From Nematostella vectensis (taxonomy: Eukaryota > Cnidaria > Anthozoa > Actiniaria > Edwardsiidae): a DNA stretch of 64,000 nt. The stretch covers positions 7,109,015-7,173,014 of the forward strand of contig NC_064048.1 in the NCBI RefSeq assembly GCF_932526225.1, written 5' to 3'. The notes beneath the pieces are model-generated. The model was not told where the DNA came from and made no database searches. It saw nothing but the letters and a program-made list of their open reading frames with translations. Positions 14,342-25,564 of the stretch are shown piece by piece. The translations under genes and the position numbers were made by a program. Position 1 is the first letter of the stretch, and every line of letters begins with the position of its first letter.

Positions 14342-16023
14342 GACCTAGAAAGGACCAGCTCGGTGTATTTTGACAGCAAGCATACACAGGGGGGGGGGGG
14401 GGGGGGGTATGTAGAATGAAGTATTTTCTTCCTCAGCGGTTGTGACCATGTCATGCAAAAGAACTCAAGAAGATTGACTCACACAAACAAACTATTTGTT
14501 CATGAAAGAAAGAAATTATCACAGGTTCGCGCACCCCCCCCCCCCCCCCCTTCCGTCCCCCGGCTGCCAAAAAGCGGGTTATTTCTTATTCAAGAATCTT
14601 CATAAATACTATGCTTTTTCCATATGATACCTATGACTACCTATGACTGAGTACCCGTCCTCGGCCAATCCTGGTAACGCGCTTATATCAATTTTAAAGC
14701 CCAGTTTGTTTGCAATGCAGTTTACTTATGGGTTTTTACTTGATTATAATTATAATTCAAGACGATCGAAGTGTGCTTTTTTAATCAAAATTACCTCACT
14801 CCGCATCGCAAAATTTCCACTACCAAAAGTTTGCTATTGAAAAGGTTTCATACTTCTGAGATAGAAGCTATGATAATCATTTTGCACAAATGATGGACCA
14901 GCCGCCTCCCCTCCTTATCATTTTATTGTTTTTTTTTTTTGTGTGTGTGTGTGGTAGATTGCGAAGGTTGTTCGATAAAACACATAGCCAAGAATGAGTG
15001 GACGTTCGAGGTGTTAATTTTGTTACCGGTGCGGCGGCAGGGTCAGTACGCAGCTCTTACAAGCTGCAATTTGATTGGCAAATGAACAATATCCGCACCT
15101 CGACACAAAGAACGAGAAGAATAGAGACAAAAGAACTCCTTTGTAGAACAAAGATAATAGGAGACAAAGCAGCTGCGTACTTACTCCGGCGGCATGGTGC
15201 CGACACGGTTTGTGAGCGCCAAATTTGAATTCGAGTGTAGCGAAAATACAAGGAAACGGGCCAAAATGGGTCAAATTTGGTTTAGTCTCCCTTTAATTTC
15301 TCAAAAAGTATTTGGAAAAGTCATAAACTATCACAACGGAATATGTAACTAGAAACATCAAAGGTTGAATTTTACGATCTCCTGATGGAAATTGAGATTA
15401 GATTTTAAAGATTAATTAGATAAATCTAAACGGGTTTAATTAATCATCACAGTTAAACAAACAACGACAGAACCATTAACAGGTTCCCGGCACTTAAAAG
15501 ACAGTACAATAGAGAAGCTTAGACGACAGGCTAAGGGATCACGAAAATGGAGTCCGGTAAACACACCATACGCACATGTCATTTTTATTGTTATACAGGT
15601 CACGACAAACCTTAACTAACCATTACACAGCTTTTATTCACATGTGGAATCCGATCCGATGAGTTTCAACACCCTTACACGTATCACGTACGAGTGGCAA
15701 TGGAATGATCTATCGATAATAGATTTAATAAGGTTCACTGAGCTCATTGTGTTTCTCGAGTCTGTTATGTCTTCAGTAAGTCCAAGGTTTGCGTGAGTGT
15801 TTTACATAACACGGAAAGAAGTTTATAATTAACTAGTTGCGCTACTTAAACAAGCCTGAGAAGAACACTTCAGATGTCAAGTCTTCGAAATGAGTAAGCT
15901 AAAACGCGAGTCTAAGAATAACAACAAATCAAAAGGACCTTGCTGTTTGCTTTCCGCACAGCAGCACTTGGGTTATATTGTGCGGAACCGATAAGAGCGT
16001 TTTTATAATTTGAGGTGTTAAAA
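14342..16023. other. Intergenic with poly-G/poly-C tracts
   Basis: A run of about 17 G (14391-14407) and a run of about 19 C (14531-14550) lie 130 bases apart and are complementary. A partial inverted repeat at 15031-15056 and 15170-15199 (GTACGCAGCT core, flanked by CGGCGG) marks a probable short element. No coding sequence is supported. The last 300 bases are the 5' flank of P2. Confidence 0.55.
15031..15199. mobile_element. Probable MITE (imperfect inverted repeat)
   Basis: The left arm carries GGCGGCAGGGTCAGTACGCAGCT and the right arm carries its imperfect complement, AGCTGCGTACTTACTCCGGCGG. No second copy is in this window and no target duplication is clear. Confidence 0.4.
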
Positions 16024-17955
16024 ATGTCTTCTTTAAAGCCGCAAGAAGCACCATCAGTTGTATCCCGGAAAGTCCTGAAAGTCCACCGTAAAAACGATAT
16101 CGAGGTGTTCTTACTGAACGAGCGAATGAAGACAATGGATCTACGGCAGAGTCAACGTTACTTGGAGATCGATTTGGAGAAGGATTCTCTCAATAAAACT
16201 ATCGACAATATACAGGCGATTAAACAGAACCCTGGCCTTAGCACAGAAAGGAGGAAATTGTTAAAATCTAAAGGGTACACTATCAGCGTTTTAGCCGGTG
16301 ACCCCGAAGATGAGATTTTACTGAAAAAGAAATCGCTACAAATCCACGCTGGAAATTGGGCAACTTTGCTGTTGAGACCCCCCAACGTTGACCAAAACCT
16401 CGAGGAAGAATGTAAAAATGAACTTGCGGAAATGGATGTCCCTAGGCCGCAACCAATACATAGTCCAAGACGGAATCCCGCAGATGTTGTGCCAAAGAAA
16501 AGGCGACCTTTCTCGGCTGATTTTATACTTGGTTCTCGAATACAACACAAATTCCGTGACATTGAGCCCCCAGTTAGGCAAGGATCGAGAAGGAACTTCG
16601 TGCAACTCTCTGAAGATCATTTGCAGAAGGAATTTGCAACAAGCATCGCGAAGAGTTATGCTGTTAAAGCCTGCAACGAGGGCTGCATTCACAATAAACG
16701 CGATTGCGAGAAATGCCCGGAGCCTTTTGATGGACACTTTATGAATGCTGTCATACAAAATGGCGCTACCGCTAAAAAGGCGCATTTATATTCCAAGAAC
16801 CACAAAAAGGTTCATACAAGTTTAGATAATTTAGGCGAAAATGGACGAAAGGATAGAAGAATGCGATCTAAATCTCTTATGACTGCTGCGGAATTAGTTT
16901 TCTACAAAGACGGAAAGAGTTGTTCGACGAGGCTTGACTCATGCGAAGAGGCTGACCCCGAAAAGACCTTAATAGCATTTTCCAATAGCTTGCCGGTCGC
17001 AAGTGAAAACAAATCGGATGCCAAATGTGATTTTGATCGATCGCTAAACGTCGTTTCCTCTGATGAAGACGATAGAGGAACTGTTGTGCAGGTAGGGGTT
17101 GGTCCTGATTACCACAGTCTCTCAATGGGCTTAGTCAATAACGAGAATAAGATTATTGCAACAGCTGGCCATGCTACACGGGAGACAGGACATCAAGCCT
17201 GCGCGCCACGCTCAGTAGAGAACAAATCTGGTTTATATAGCAAAAGCACAGATCATTTGTCATCAGCCAATGTTGCGCGCAATGATGGATCACGATGTAA
17301 AACTACGAGACCAAAAAGTGTTGATATATCGTCCAACCGAAACCTTGGTATGCCGAAGAATGCTTGGACTAACGAAGGAGAACGCAGCTCTCTTATTAAA
17401 CAAGATGTTTGCAATAATAATTCCTTCCCGTTGCCAGGTGACATACACGGAAGTAGATGCAATGTTAAAGACGGATCTAAAAGCAGTTCTAGCCACGACA
17501 AATGTAATAGGTCACAAGAGGCTGATAGTACCCCGGAACCGCATCTTGATGTTACGGATTGCGCGGCAAAGGAGCCTTTATCAACGCCTAAAGACCCTAG
17601 CAACCCAGCACCGGGTGCGTCAAAACAAGGGGTGCACAAGAAGCATGGAAAGCATCGTAAAAGAATACACAAAGCACACAAGGTTGAGCCTACGTCAGGA
17701 TTGCATTCACTTTTTACCGCTAAATGTCATACGCACGAGAAAACGTCACCCACTCATGAACCAAGGAGTAAGGACGAGGTTTCCTACGCTTATGACGCGC
17801 GCCCGGAAAAGTCCCTTAGTAAGGGTTATACGACAATGCAAATGACTGTGGGGGGTAGACAGGTGAAGGTTTGTATACCAAGCTTCCCATCAGAGGTCGC
17901 AAAGGTTAGAGGACCTAAAAAGCAGAGTGTAAGGTCCTTGAATAATACAGTATGA
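16024..17955 (+). CDS. P2: unnamed basic protein, intronless, 643 aa
   Basis: A paralogue of P1. I start it at the ATG at 16024 (AAAAATGTCTTC) because the N-terminus MSSLKPQEAPSVVS then aligns with MFVKSREPPSVVS of P1; the in-frame GTG at 16015 is not a likely eukaryotic start. Shared features in order are APSVVS, a charged helical segment ending ERRKLLKSKGY (about residues 20-85), a PPVRQGSRRNF motif near residue 185, a long low-complexity middle with Cys- and His-containing stretches (for example CNEGCIHNKRDCEKC near residue 220), a Lys/His-rich run near 540-560, and the C-terminal block at about 589-621 (YDARP, SKGY, TMQMT, GG, QVK). No membrane segment is seen. Function unknown. Confidence 0.85.
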   Translation: MSSLKPQEAPSVVSRKVLKVHRKNDIEVFLLNERMKTMDLRQSQRYLEIDLEKDSLNKTIDNIQAIKQNPGLSTERRKLLKSKGYTISVLAGDPEDEILLKKKSLQIHAGNWATLLLRPPNVDQNLEEECKNELAEMDVPRPQPIHSPRRNPADVVPKKRRPFSADFILGSRIQHKFRDIEPPVRQGSRRNFVQLSEDHLQKEFATSIAKSYAVKACNEGCIHNKRDCEKCPEPFDGHFMNAVIQNGATAKKAHLYSKNHKKVHTSLDNLGENGRKDRRMRSKSLMTAAELVFYKDGKSCSTRLDSCEEADPEKTLIAFSNSLPVASENKSDAKCDFDRSLNVVSSDEDDRGTVVQVGVGPDYHSLSMGLVNNENKIIATAGHATRETGHQACAPRSVENKSGLYSKSTDHLSSANVARNDGSRCKTTRPKSVDISSNRNLGMPKNAWTNEGERSSLIKQDVCNNNSFPLPGDIHGSRCNVKDGSKSSSSHDKCNRSQEADSTPEPHLDVTDCAAKEPLSTPKDPSNPAPGASKQGVHKKHGKHRKRIHKAHKVEPTSGLHSLFTAKCHTHEKTSPTHEPRSKDEVSYAYDARPEKSLSKGYTTMQMTVGGRQVKVCIPSFPSEVAKVRGPKKQSVRSLNNTV

Positions 17956-18994
17956 CTCGATGGAGGTGGGGGAGGGTGTGTTTGGATGCTGTTATCATGT
18001 CATATCTTTCTAGGTCTAAAATATAAAGATTTGAATTCTATGGATGCACCATAAATCATATCAAACATATAGCCCGGGTTCGACTTGTGCTCCAGTGTCT
18101 ACAAAAAATAACCTCAATTCGAAGCTGTCTTCTACAGTAGATGTATTAGAACTGGACTGGCTTGGTGCTATGTGTCTTGTAATAAGCACTGGAGTATACA
18201 GTATATCGAACCTAGGCTATTGCTGTCGCTTTCCAAATTTTGTCTGAGCCTGAGGCGAAAGCGCGACAAAGGCCTGTGACGACAGTTATTGTCAAGGTCT
18301 CTATTTCAAGACGGCGGCAGTAACAAACACACCTGCTAGAATTCAAGGAAATTCCTAATAAAGACGGTCGACGAGCTGAAAAGGGACGGTTGTCAGACAA
18401 CGTTGTTTCGTATGGAGATGACTTTGCAGAAGTCCATCAGTATTAGGACAAGAGGACTATACAGTTAACACTGCCTTCAAGTATGAATTATGTACTTACA
18501 TTTTAACTATAAGACATATTTCAATACAAATAATGTACATAATTTTCCTAGCAGTTGTGATCTGAGGGCTGTAGTCTTTTAGGATCTGGATTCTAGGAAT
18601 ATGATGCTTTCAGTTTCTTGCTCATATAAGAGAAATTTTACGGTTTGGGTTTTGGTACCCATTAAAGCACCAGAGCCTCCAGAATGTCCATTGAAATGTT
18701 CGCTCGTCACGGCATTTTGGCCGAGCGTCACTGGACGAGAGAAGTCTGGAGGCTCTGGTACCCAGGGTAGAGTTGTGACAACCCATAACAATTAATTTTT
18801 TTAACAGTTTTTTAAACCACGTGCACAAGAAATTTGTCTAGTTTTATTATCCGGGCCATTTGGATGTCTGCTTTGAATATATTCAATAAAATGCCTTGCA
18901 TTTCAAGGCAATCCATAATGACAGAACTGCTAAAAGTAGATGAAAACAGACCAATATCCGTCTAAAGCACGGTTGAATTCACTATCAAGGGGTA
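17956..18994. other. Intergenic between convergent P2 and P3
   Basis: P2 reads right and P3 reads left, so both 3' flanks lie here. A short palindromic element is at 18654-18763. The remaining sequence shows no coding feature. Confidence 0.5.
18654..18763. repeat. Short inverted repeat (MITE-like)
   Basis: Arms GGTACC...CCAGAGCCTCCAGA at the left and TCTGGAGGCTCTGGTACC at the right, with a 45-50 base centre. The left arm has an extra ten bases. It could form a stable hairpin. No second copy is seen here. Confidence 0.55.
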
Positions 18995-21783
18995 TTATTC
19001 GCTTGCAAATTTTAAACGTTTTCTCAGCAAAGTCATCGACACTTGGTCGTCTTCAATCCTGATAATTTGCTCGTTTTCACTGAAAGTGACATGTTGTGCT
19101 TTACGAGTATACGGTCTACCTGTGTTGTCTATATCTTTCGCCTCTTTTTCCTTTGATGTACTTGTTCGCAGGCATTCCGGCAAGCTTCGTGAACTGCCAG
19201 ATCGAATTATCTCTTTTTTCCGAACTCGATAACCTGTATATAACAACAACAACAACAATATAACTTTATTTATACCACACACAGAAATTACAGTAAGAAA
19301 ATAAATAATAATTACAGATTTTGGGTATTGGCTGCCTAGAAGTAACTAAAAAGCTAATCTGGCTAGGCAGCACAAAATAGTTCAATTAAATGGAGCGTAT
19401 AGCAAGGACGTACAAGGCACGAATACAAAATACATGAAAGCAGCAGCAAAATAAAATGCAATAAAACAAAAAAACTAGATAGAGGCTAATAATTTTCAAG
19501 GATTGAGGTCTTTATTGCAGCCTTGAAGCTAGGCAAACGCATGGTTTTGGTAGGTTCTTTGATATTATTCCAAATTGAGGCACCTTTAAAACGAATATTA
19601 AACTTTCCATAATTAGTTCGAGGTAAAGGGAGGCAGTACGATGATTTAGAAGCCAGTCTTGTATTATATTTGTGCCTTGAAGCAACCGTAGTAAAAAAAG
19701 AATCAAAAGGAGTTGGAAGTAGATTCAAATTAAATTTGTACATAAATATTGTGTTTAAGTAATAGATTAGATCAGGAGATTTCAAGATATTTAGTTTTCT
19801 AAAGATAGGAGAAGTATGTTCAATGTAAGATGAGAAAGTTATGATTCTAACAGCTTTCTTCTGTAAAATAAAAAGAGGCTTGATTGTTGATTCATATGTG
19901 TTGCCCCAAATAATAGCACCATAAGTAAGAAATGGATAAATTAGAGAATAATATAGCTGAGTGAGAATTGTTGGTGATACATAGTAACGCAGCTTTGCTA
20001 TTATTCCGACACCTCTGGAGATTTTCTTACTTAACTGGTTAACGTGCTCCTTCCAGTTAAGAAAGGAGTCAATAACTACACCAAGATATTTGATATTATT
20101 TTTTTGTTTAATGGTATTATTATTGATTGATAAAGAAATAGAACTAGCCAGCCTCTTTTGTGCTGGTCGAAAAATGACAAAATTAGTTTTACTGATGTTC
20201 AAAGCCAATTTATTTGCACAAAGCCAACGATTTATATTATACAGATCTGTGTTTACTTTGGTCTCTAAGGATGTCAATGAAGAATCGGCACAAAATAAAT
20301 TGGCATCATCAGCAAATAAATGAAAGTCAAATAAGTTGGAGCAGTTATTAAAATCATTAATGTACAGAAGAAAGAGAAGGGGACCAAGTACTGAACCTTG
20401 AGGCACTCCACATGTTATAGGTAGTGGTGCAGATGACACATTACCAATAGAAACAAACTGTTGCCTGTTTGATAAGTAGGAAACAAACCATTCATAAGCT
20501 ATGCCACGGATGCCGTATGAATAAAGTTTTGCTAATAATATTTTATGATCAACAGTATCAAAAGCTTTGCTAAAATCAAGAAATATGCCACAAGAGTATT
20601 GACCACCCTCAATTGATCTTTGGATTTTATCGGTAATAAGCAGAAGAGCATGTTCTGTAGAATGATTGGCTCGAAAGCCAAATTGATTTTTGTACAAAAT
20701 ATCGTATTTGTCTAGAAATTTTATGACTCTGTTATACATTAACCTTTCAAGTAACTGATTAAAAATAGATAATAATGATATTGGTCTAAAATTAGAAGTG
20801 TCAAAATGAGAGCCTGATTTGTAAATAGGTATGACACGTGCAATTTTGAAGGCATCAGGTACAATGCCAGAAGAAAAGGACAGATTGTATAATATCTCCA
20901 GAGGCCTTGAAATAATAGAGCTTAGTATTTTAAGAACTGTAATTGGAAGGCTAGAAGAACCACAAGCTTTACCTGATTTAATTCCTAAGATTATACTTCT
21001 AATTTCCTCTGTAGATGTGGGAGCTAGAAGAAAGCTGTTAGAATTAGCTGTTGGAAGAAATTCTGAAAATAAAGTGTTTACTTTTGGAATATTGTTGCTG
21101 ATATTTCTGCCAACATTAGCAAAGAAGTAATTGAACTCATTTGCTATCTCATTTACATTGGTTAAAACCTTATTAGAAGATACAATTTTTGAAGGTGTGA
21201 AATGAGCCTTAGGCTTTAGCACGACAATTTCTTTTATCCCTTTCCAGATATTTTTTATGTTAGATTTGTTAAAATTAAAGTACTTTTCATAGTATTTTCT
21301 CTTACTTATTGCAATTAAATGGTTCAATTTATTTCTATAGATTTTGTATTTTTCAAAATGATATTGATTTCTAGATTTAATAAACTTCCTATATGCACAA
21401 CGACATTGAATACATGGCAACAAAGGCTCGGAATTTGATCGGAATTTTGCATCCCTGTGATCAATGTTTTCCGTTTCGTCTTTCGAAGAATTTGCACCCT
21501 TGCTCCCAAATACGCGAATTTCTTGACTCTTAAATGACTGGAGGCATTTTCTCCGCTCTAGTCCCAAATGCGTTGTATTATTAACAGTCTTTTTGAGTCT
21601 CTGTAGCTCGTTTTCTGCTTCTTTCCTATCCAGATGTAGCTGATAATGCCGGCTGGATTGTTGTAGTGTCAGACTTCGCAGTTGTTGCTGTAACTTCAGG
21701 TTTTCAAGAGTATTCATCCGACGAACACGTGAAACACGAGCTGAAAAACAAGACGGCGGCTCTTTGTCGAAAAGAAATGACAT
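18995..21783 (-). pseudogene. P3: paralogue of P1/P2 split by a LINE
   Basis: The start (ATG at 21783) gives MSFLFDKEPPSCFSARVSRV, matching P1 and P2, then the same charged helical segment ending LGLERRKCLQ. Host-type sequence continues to about residue 130, where the frame enters LINE reverse transcriptase without a stop and ends with the LINE at 19486. Beyond the LINE 3' end, minus-strand sequence at 18995-19232 resumes as YRVRKKEIIRSGSSRSLPE and ends with TAA; this resembles the YRV..PP.R.GSRRNF region of P1. P3 lacks the C-terminal YDARP/TMQMT block. An alternative to a broken gene is that the LINE is spliced out: an ATATACAG acceptor-like site sits at the LINE 3' edge, but I found no good matching donor. 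Confidence 0.7.
19230..21396 (-). mobile_element. 5'-truncated LINE with reverse transcriptase
   Basis: A non-LTR retrotransposon fragment lacking the endonuclease. It begins at about YRKFIKSRNQYHFEKYK (21393) and keeps one open frame to 19486. RT hallmarks are visible in order: FRPISLLSIFNQLLE, DFSKAFDTVDH, GVPQGSVLGPLLFLLYINDF, and the catalytic FADD in HLFADDANLFC, followed by thumb and C-terminal motifs (KYLGVVID, ASIWNNIK). The 3' region ends in TTG-type simple repeats (19237-19256 as plus-strand CAA repeats), as seen in several LINE clades such as CR1/L2-like. The exact clade is not resolved. The target-site duplication could not be read with confidence. The frame being open suggests a fairly recent insertion. 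Confidence 0.88.
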
Positions 21784-21832
21784 CGTGAAAGCAGACAGAT
21801 ATTGGTAGTCATACCGTTAGTGTTTGTACCCA

Positions 21833-22222
21833 GGACATCAATTGGCATCAGCTCCCTGTCTCGTTGCTAAATATAACTAGTTTATGTCAGTGTTGTTTGG
21901 CCATAAAATAGACTTGTGGGTATAAGATTCCCCCTCCAACTTGTATTCAAAACGTAACACTTTAAGACCCGGCGTTAACTTCCTGTCTTGTAACTAAATA
22001 TAACAAACAATTGCTTGTGTGATGTCTGCAGACCAGCGAAATAGACTTGGTATTAGATTAACTTCCTCAATTGGGGTAGGCATCAAGCCAGTTTATACTT
22101 GAAGACTCGGTTTGGATTTCCTGCTTTTGTTAAAATAACTGGTTCCGCTTGTGATGTCTGCTGTCTGGTGAATGAAAGAGACCTGTCAGTAGACTTGTGG
22201 AGGTTAGATTACTTCCTCAAGT
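21833..22222. repeat. Three degenerate tandem repeats 5' of P3
   Basis: Three diverged units of roughly 120-140 bases share, in order, a CTTCCTGTC-like block, a CTAAATATAAC block, a GTGATGTCTGC block, a GAAATAGACTTG block and an AGATT..CTTCCTC block. They lie directly upstream of the P3 start codon on its 5' side, so they could overlap its promoter. No coding potential. Confidence 0.65.
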
Positions 22223-22360
22223 GGGTGGTCACGTGACGATAACAGTGAGGTTAAAGGGTGAGTGTGAAGCCTTCTAGTAGTCGCTTGGTATTTCCACAAC
22301 AAGGCTCTGACGGTGAGATACTGGAGTGAGGACTATGCACGATATCTACCCAAGATTAAG

Positions 22361-22860
22361 CACGCATGCGACCTTTGCTAGTCTAAAACTCCGTCGGATA
22401 GCCAAACTATCCTTGCGAGTATGTATACATAAATGTGAACATTAGAAGCACACTAGCATACACACATTGGCACCAGTCGGGCCAAGACGGGACGCTAGCA
22501 CAGTCTATTACTCGACTCGAACGAAGTGCTTTAAACCACAGCTCAGATCCTTGTGGGATCTAGAGCTGCGACCGGGCTAGCGTGATGCCAATTGTGCGGA
22601 TCACGCATGCGATCTTTGCTAGTCTAAAACTCCGTGTGGTTTAAAGCACTTCGTTCGAGTCGAAGTCGCCCTGCAGTTTTTTTTGCCGATGAAGTTTAAC
22701 TGAGGCAAACCGGCTATGCCATGCTGACGAGTCCTAATAAGGACGAAACAGCTGTCCATGGTTGCCGAACTGCACGGGTAATAGACTGTGCTAGCGTCCC
22801 GTCTTGGCCCGACTGGTGCCAATGTGTGTATGCTAGTGTGCTTCTAAAGTTCACATTTTG
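22361..22860. mobile_element. Hammerhead-ribozyme repeat element 1
   Basis: The element contains pieces of the same unit as the 51.8-52.4 kb element. From 22361 a unit end (ACGCATGCGACC to GTATACATAAATGTG) leads into a unit start (TTAGAAGCACACTAGC, 22442). After 22634 it switches to the reverse complement (from GTGGTTTAAAGCACTTCG), carries a complete hammerhead ribozyme on the plus strand, and ends with the inverted unit start (GTGTGCTTCTAA). The result is a large imperfect palindrome. The sequence resembles the small hammerhead retrozymes or Penelope-linked repeats described in animals. No protein is encoded. Confidence 0.75.
22705..22770 (+). ncRNA. Type I hammerhead ribozyme (HHR1)
   Basis: All conserved core parts are present. 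Stem I pairs CCATG (22719-22723) with CATGG (22757-22761), and after an internal loop CGGC (22711-22714) with GCCG (22764-22767). The core CTGACGA is at 22724-22730, stem II is GTCC/GGAC with a TAATAA loop (22731-22744), then GAAA, and a minimal stem III of AC/GT closed by AGCT. The cleavage triplet GTC ends at 22756. The very short stem III is typical of hammerheads in animal retrozymes and Penelope-like elements, which often act as dimers. Self-cleavage is predicted, not shown. Confidence 0.88.
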
Positions 22861-23926
22861 CTTTTTTTTGTCTGGTTTGGGCTGCATGCATTTTTTCATC
22901 GCGCGTATGAATTTTTTTTGTTCCATACCCCTCCCCCTTCAATTGTCTCATAGTCCGTCCCTTAGCGCGGCAAGATATGCTAGGGAGGAAGGTAAACCAG
23001 AGCAAAGCGTGAACCCATTAACTCAACCCAGGACCCAATTCTTGGCGGGGCAAGTTTCCCATGAGCCTCTGCTTGGTAACTCGAACTGATTCAAGTTCCC
23101 AAAATGATGCAGTATATATGATATAGTAACACCGTTAGTGTTACTATATCATTTATTAATCCCCGCTCATAGGGCCTCTAAGGTATGAGAATACGTTATG
23201 CGTGGTATATTTGGTAGAGGCCGTGAGAAGCCTGGGACTAAGGCGGGAGTTTTTGAAATGCTACGAGCCCAGATTTTATAAATTATTCTTGAATAGTCTT
23301 TGGGACATGATAGAGGCATGCATGCGGGCTGTTATTCAATGGCTGTCGTTTTACAAAAATTCCTGTGACGGCCTGGGGCGAGGGGTAGATTTTCAAAGAA
23401 TGCTCTCAAAATTAATTCGTTCCTGGAATTTTGCTCGCCGTGGAACAGTCTTACTTAAAATACTCGCTCGTTCCTTTAAATCTATGACTCGCTTTTGCTT
23501 CTTCTCTAGTATATAGAGTATATGTATTTTTTTGGTTTGCCACAAATTGACACAACTTCGATAAGCGCTCGCGTTCCAGTCAATAGGCCTAATACAAAAT
23601 GTAGAAAGAATACAGAGGATTATATTCTGAAACTTATCTTCTAACTTATATACCGTACAGCTTTAGGGCTCAATCCTTATCCATCTTTTTCATTTTAAGA
23701 GTATTATTTCGACGATCGCAAAAACAGTAAATCATGCGGAATAACTAATATAAATATCCAGGTAGTTGAAGAGATGGTCAACAGGTCAATTCTGTGTGTG
23801 TATTTAGATAAAAAATAAATTAAAAAAATGGATCTATCGACCTATTACCAGTCCTAAAGATGCCGATTTGATCCGCGTCAGTAAACTACTATTCTGATTA
23901 TTGCGCAATGGGTGACGGTCTACTTA

Positions 23927-24328
23927 GACCCCGTCCCCACGTATCCGTTTTCGTTTGAAAACGCAACCTTTTTGTTACGGATACGGGTATCGTCCACACA
24001 TAAACGCGAAAACGATGACCGAAAACGGAACAGTTTGAAAACGATCTCCAGAGTGGAACAATTTGAAAACGATACCCTTTCGGAGCCGTGGGGACGGACG
24101 AAAACGGAACCTTTCGAAAACGATGGCGTGATAACTCAGGTCCAGTCCAGTTGGCGCGCGAGTACGCATGCGCTGTAGAGCTTGTTATCGTTTTCGTATC
24201 GTTTTGCGTTTTCGTGGGGACAGGTTGTATCAAAATGAAAACGCCTCGTGTGGACGCGGAACATTTTTGAAAACGGAACAAAAAGGTTGCGTTTTCAAAC
24301 GAAAACTGAAACGTGTGGGGACAGGGTC
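23927..24328. mobile_element. MITE, family B, TTA target duplication
   Basis: Long inverted repeats of about 50 bases: GACCCCGTCCCCACG then CGTTTTCGTTTGAAAACGCAACC at the left, with the complement at the right. The interior is rich in GAAAACG and largely palindromic. Both sides carry TTA (23924-23926, 24329-24331), which suggests a PIF/Harbinger-like source. No coding capacity. Confidence 0.8.
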
Positions 24329-25564
24329 TTAGGTTTTGGCGCGCAAGTCATGATAGTTTCTAAAGCCTTCTACGAGCCTTAGGGGCTTAGGCGCAATACC
24401 AATGCTGGATTCTTCGATATCATGACTGACTTAGCGCACGCGTTGTAATGAATGTACGTGCAAGAAGAGAAGCGATTTATACCTTTGAGCTGAAGGAATG
24501 ACTGATAATTTTTAGCAGTGACGATCAATTTTGTTTTTATTGTATTTCGCAACTTCGCAATTAAGTTAAATGTTACAGAAAATGGAGCAAAATCTAGAGC
24601 AAAAAATGTTTACAATAAATTGTTCGCGTGCGGGGTTACAGCCGAACACACAGCAAATAACAAACACTAAAGAAGGTTTTTGTGTCATCATTTGCGCGCG
24701 AATAATTTCGCGAATTGATGAATTAATGCCCAACGGGATTCGATAGCAGCTTTCGGCAGAGGTTTCTCCTGCGGAAACAAACACACGAGAACGCGAAAGA
24801 ACAGAGGCGCGACACGCACAAGCGAACTTAAAGAAACAAACAGGTAGAAAGCTATGTTGCTTGGTATTATCGTCGCGGTCCGTATTTAAAAATCGAAAGA
24901 ACAAGTCCCTTTCCCATTTCTATTCACATCCCCCAATTGCCCGGAAAGATAAGACGGCACTCTTTCCAAGTACAGTGTCTCTCGCACTTTCTATCAATGC
25001 AGGACTCGCATTTGACTATCAAGCGTCCGTTTCTCGAAATACCCGAGAATTCTCGGGTCCGAAAACTTTATTTTGCATTTTGCCCAAAAAATTCGCATGT
25101 TTTCCTTTTGGAGAACCGCTTTCATGTTTTAGAACAGTTTAAACTTACTCTTGGTTCATATTCCAAATGATTACGCTCAAAAGGGCTATTTTCGAAGTTT
25201 TGCTGAAGCCAGAAAGTTACCCGAAAAGTCTCGGGTGACTGCGAGGTCCCGAGAACTTTCTTAATATTTAAGACATGTGATTTTCGGGCCCGAGAAGTTC
25301 GGGAAAGATCAAAATATTTAAATCTCTGCATCTTTGTGGTAAAATACGATGTTTGACAGTATTTTAACACGTTTAGATACCATAAATTTTATAGGAATTA
25401 GCAAGCTTTTCAAATTAGGAATAAATCGTTTTCGGGCCCGAGAATTCTCGAGTGTTTTGAGAAGTGGAAGCGGCAAGCTAGTCCCCTCTCAGCGGTTGCC
25501 ATGCAGTGTTAAGCTAGGTACTTTACATATGATACGCAAAGTGTACCGGAGTATAACCATGTAT

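Noticed and set aside
16015-16023. P2 start at an in-frame GTG giving three extra residues
   Set aside because: Non-ATG start is unlikely in an animal gene; the ATG at 16024 aligns with the starts of P1 and P3.
16388-17845. Alternative frames of 118 and 191 residues overlapping P2, and minus-strand frames
   Set aside because: They are shadows of the P2 frame, which is supported by its match to P1.
22619-23089. Small proteins of 67-122 residues over the hammerhead element
   Set aside because: The same unit appears in both strands and is explained by the ribozyme repeat; the frames are not kept between copies.
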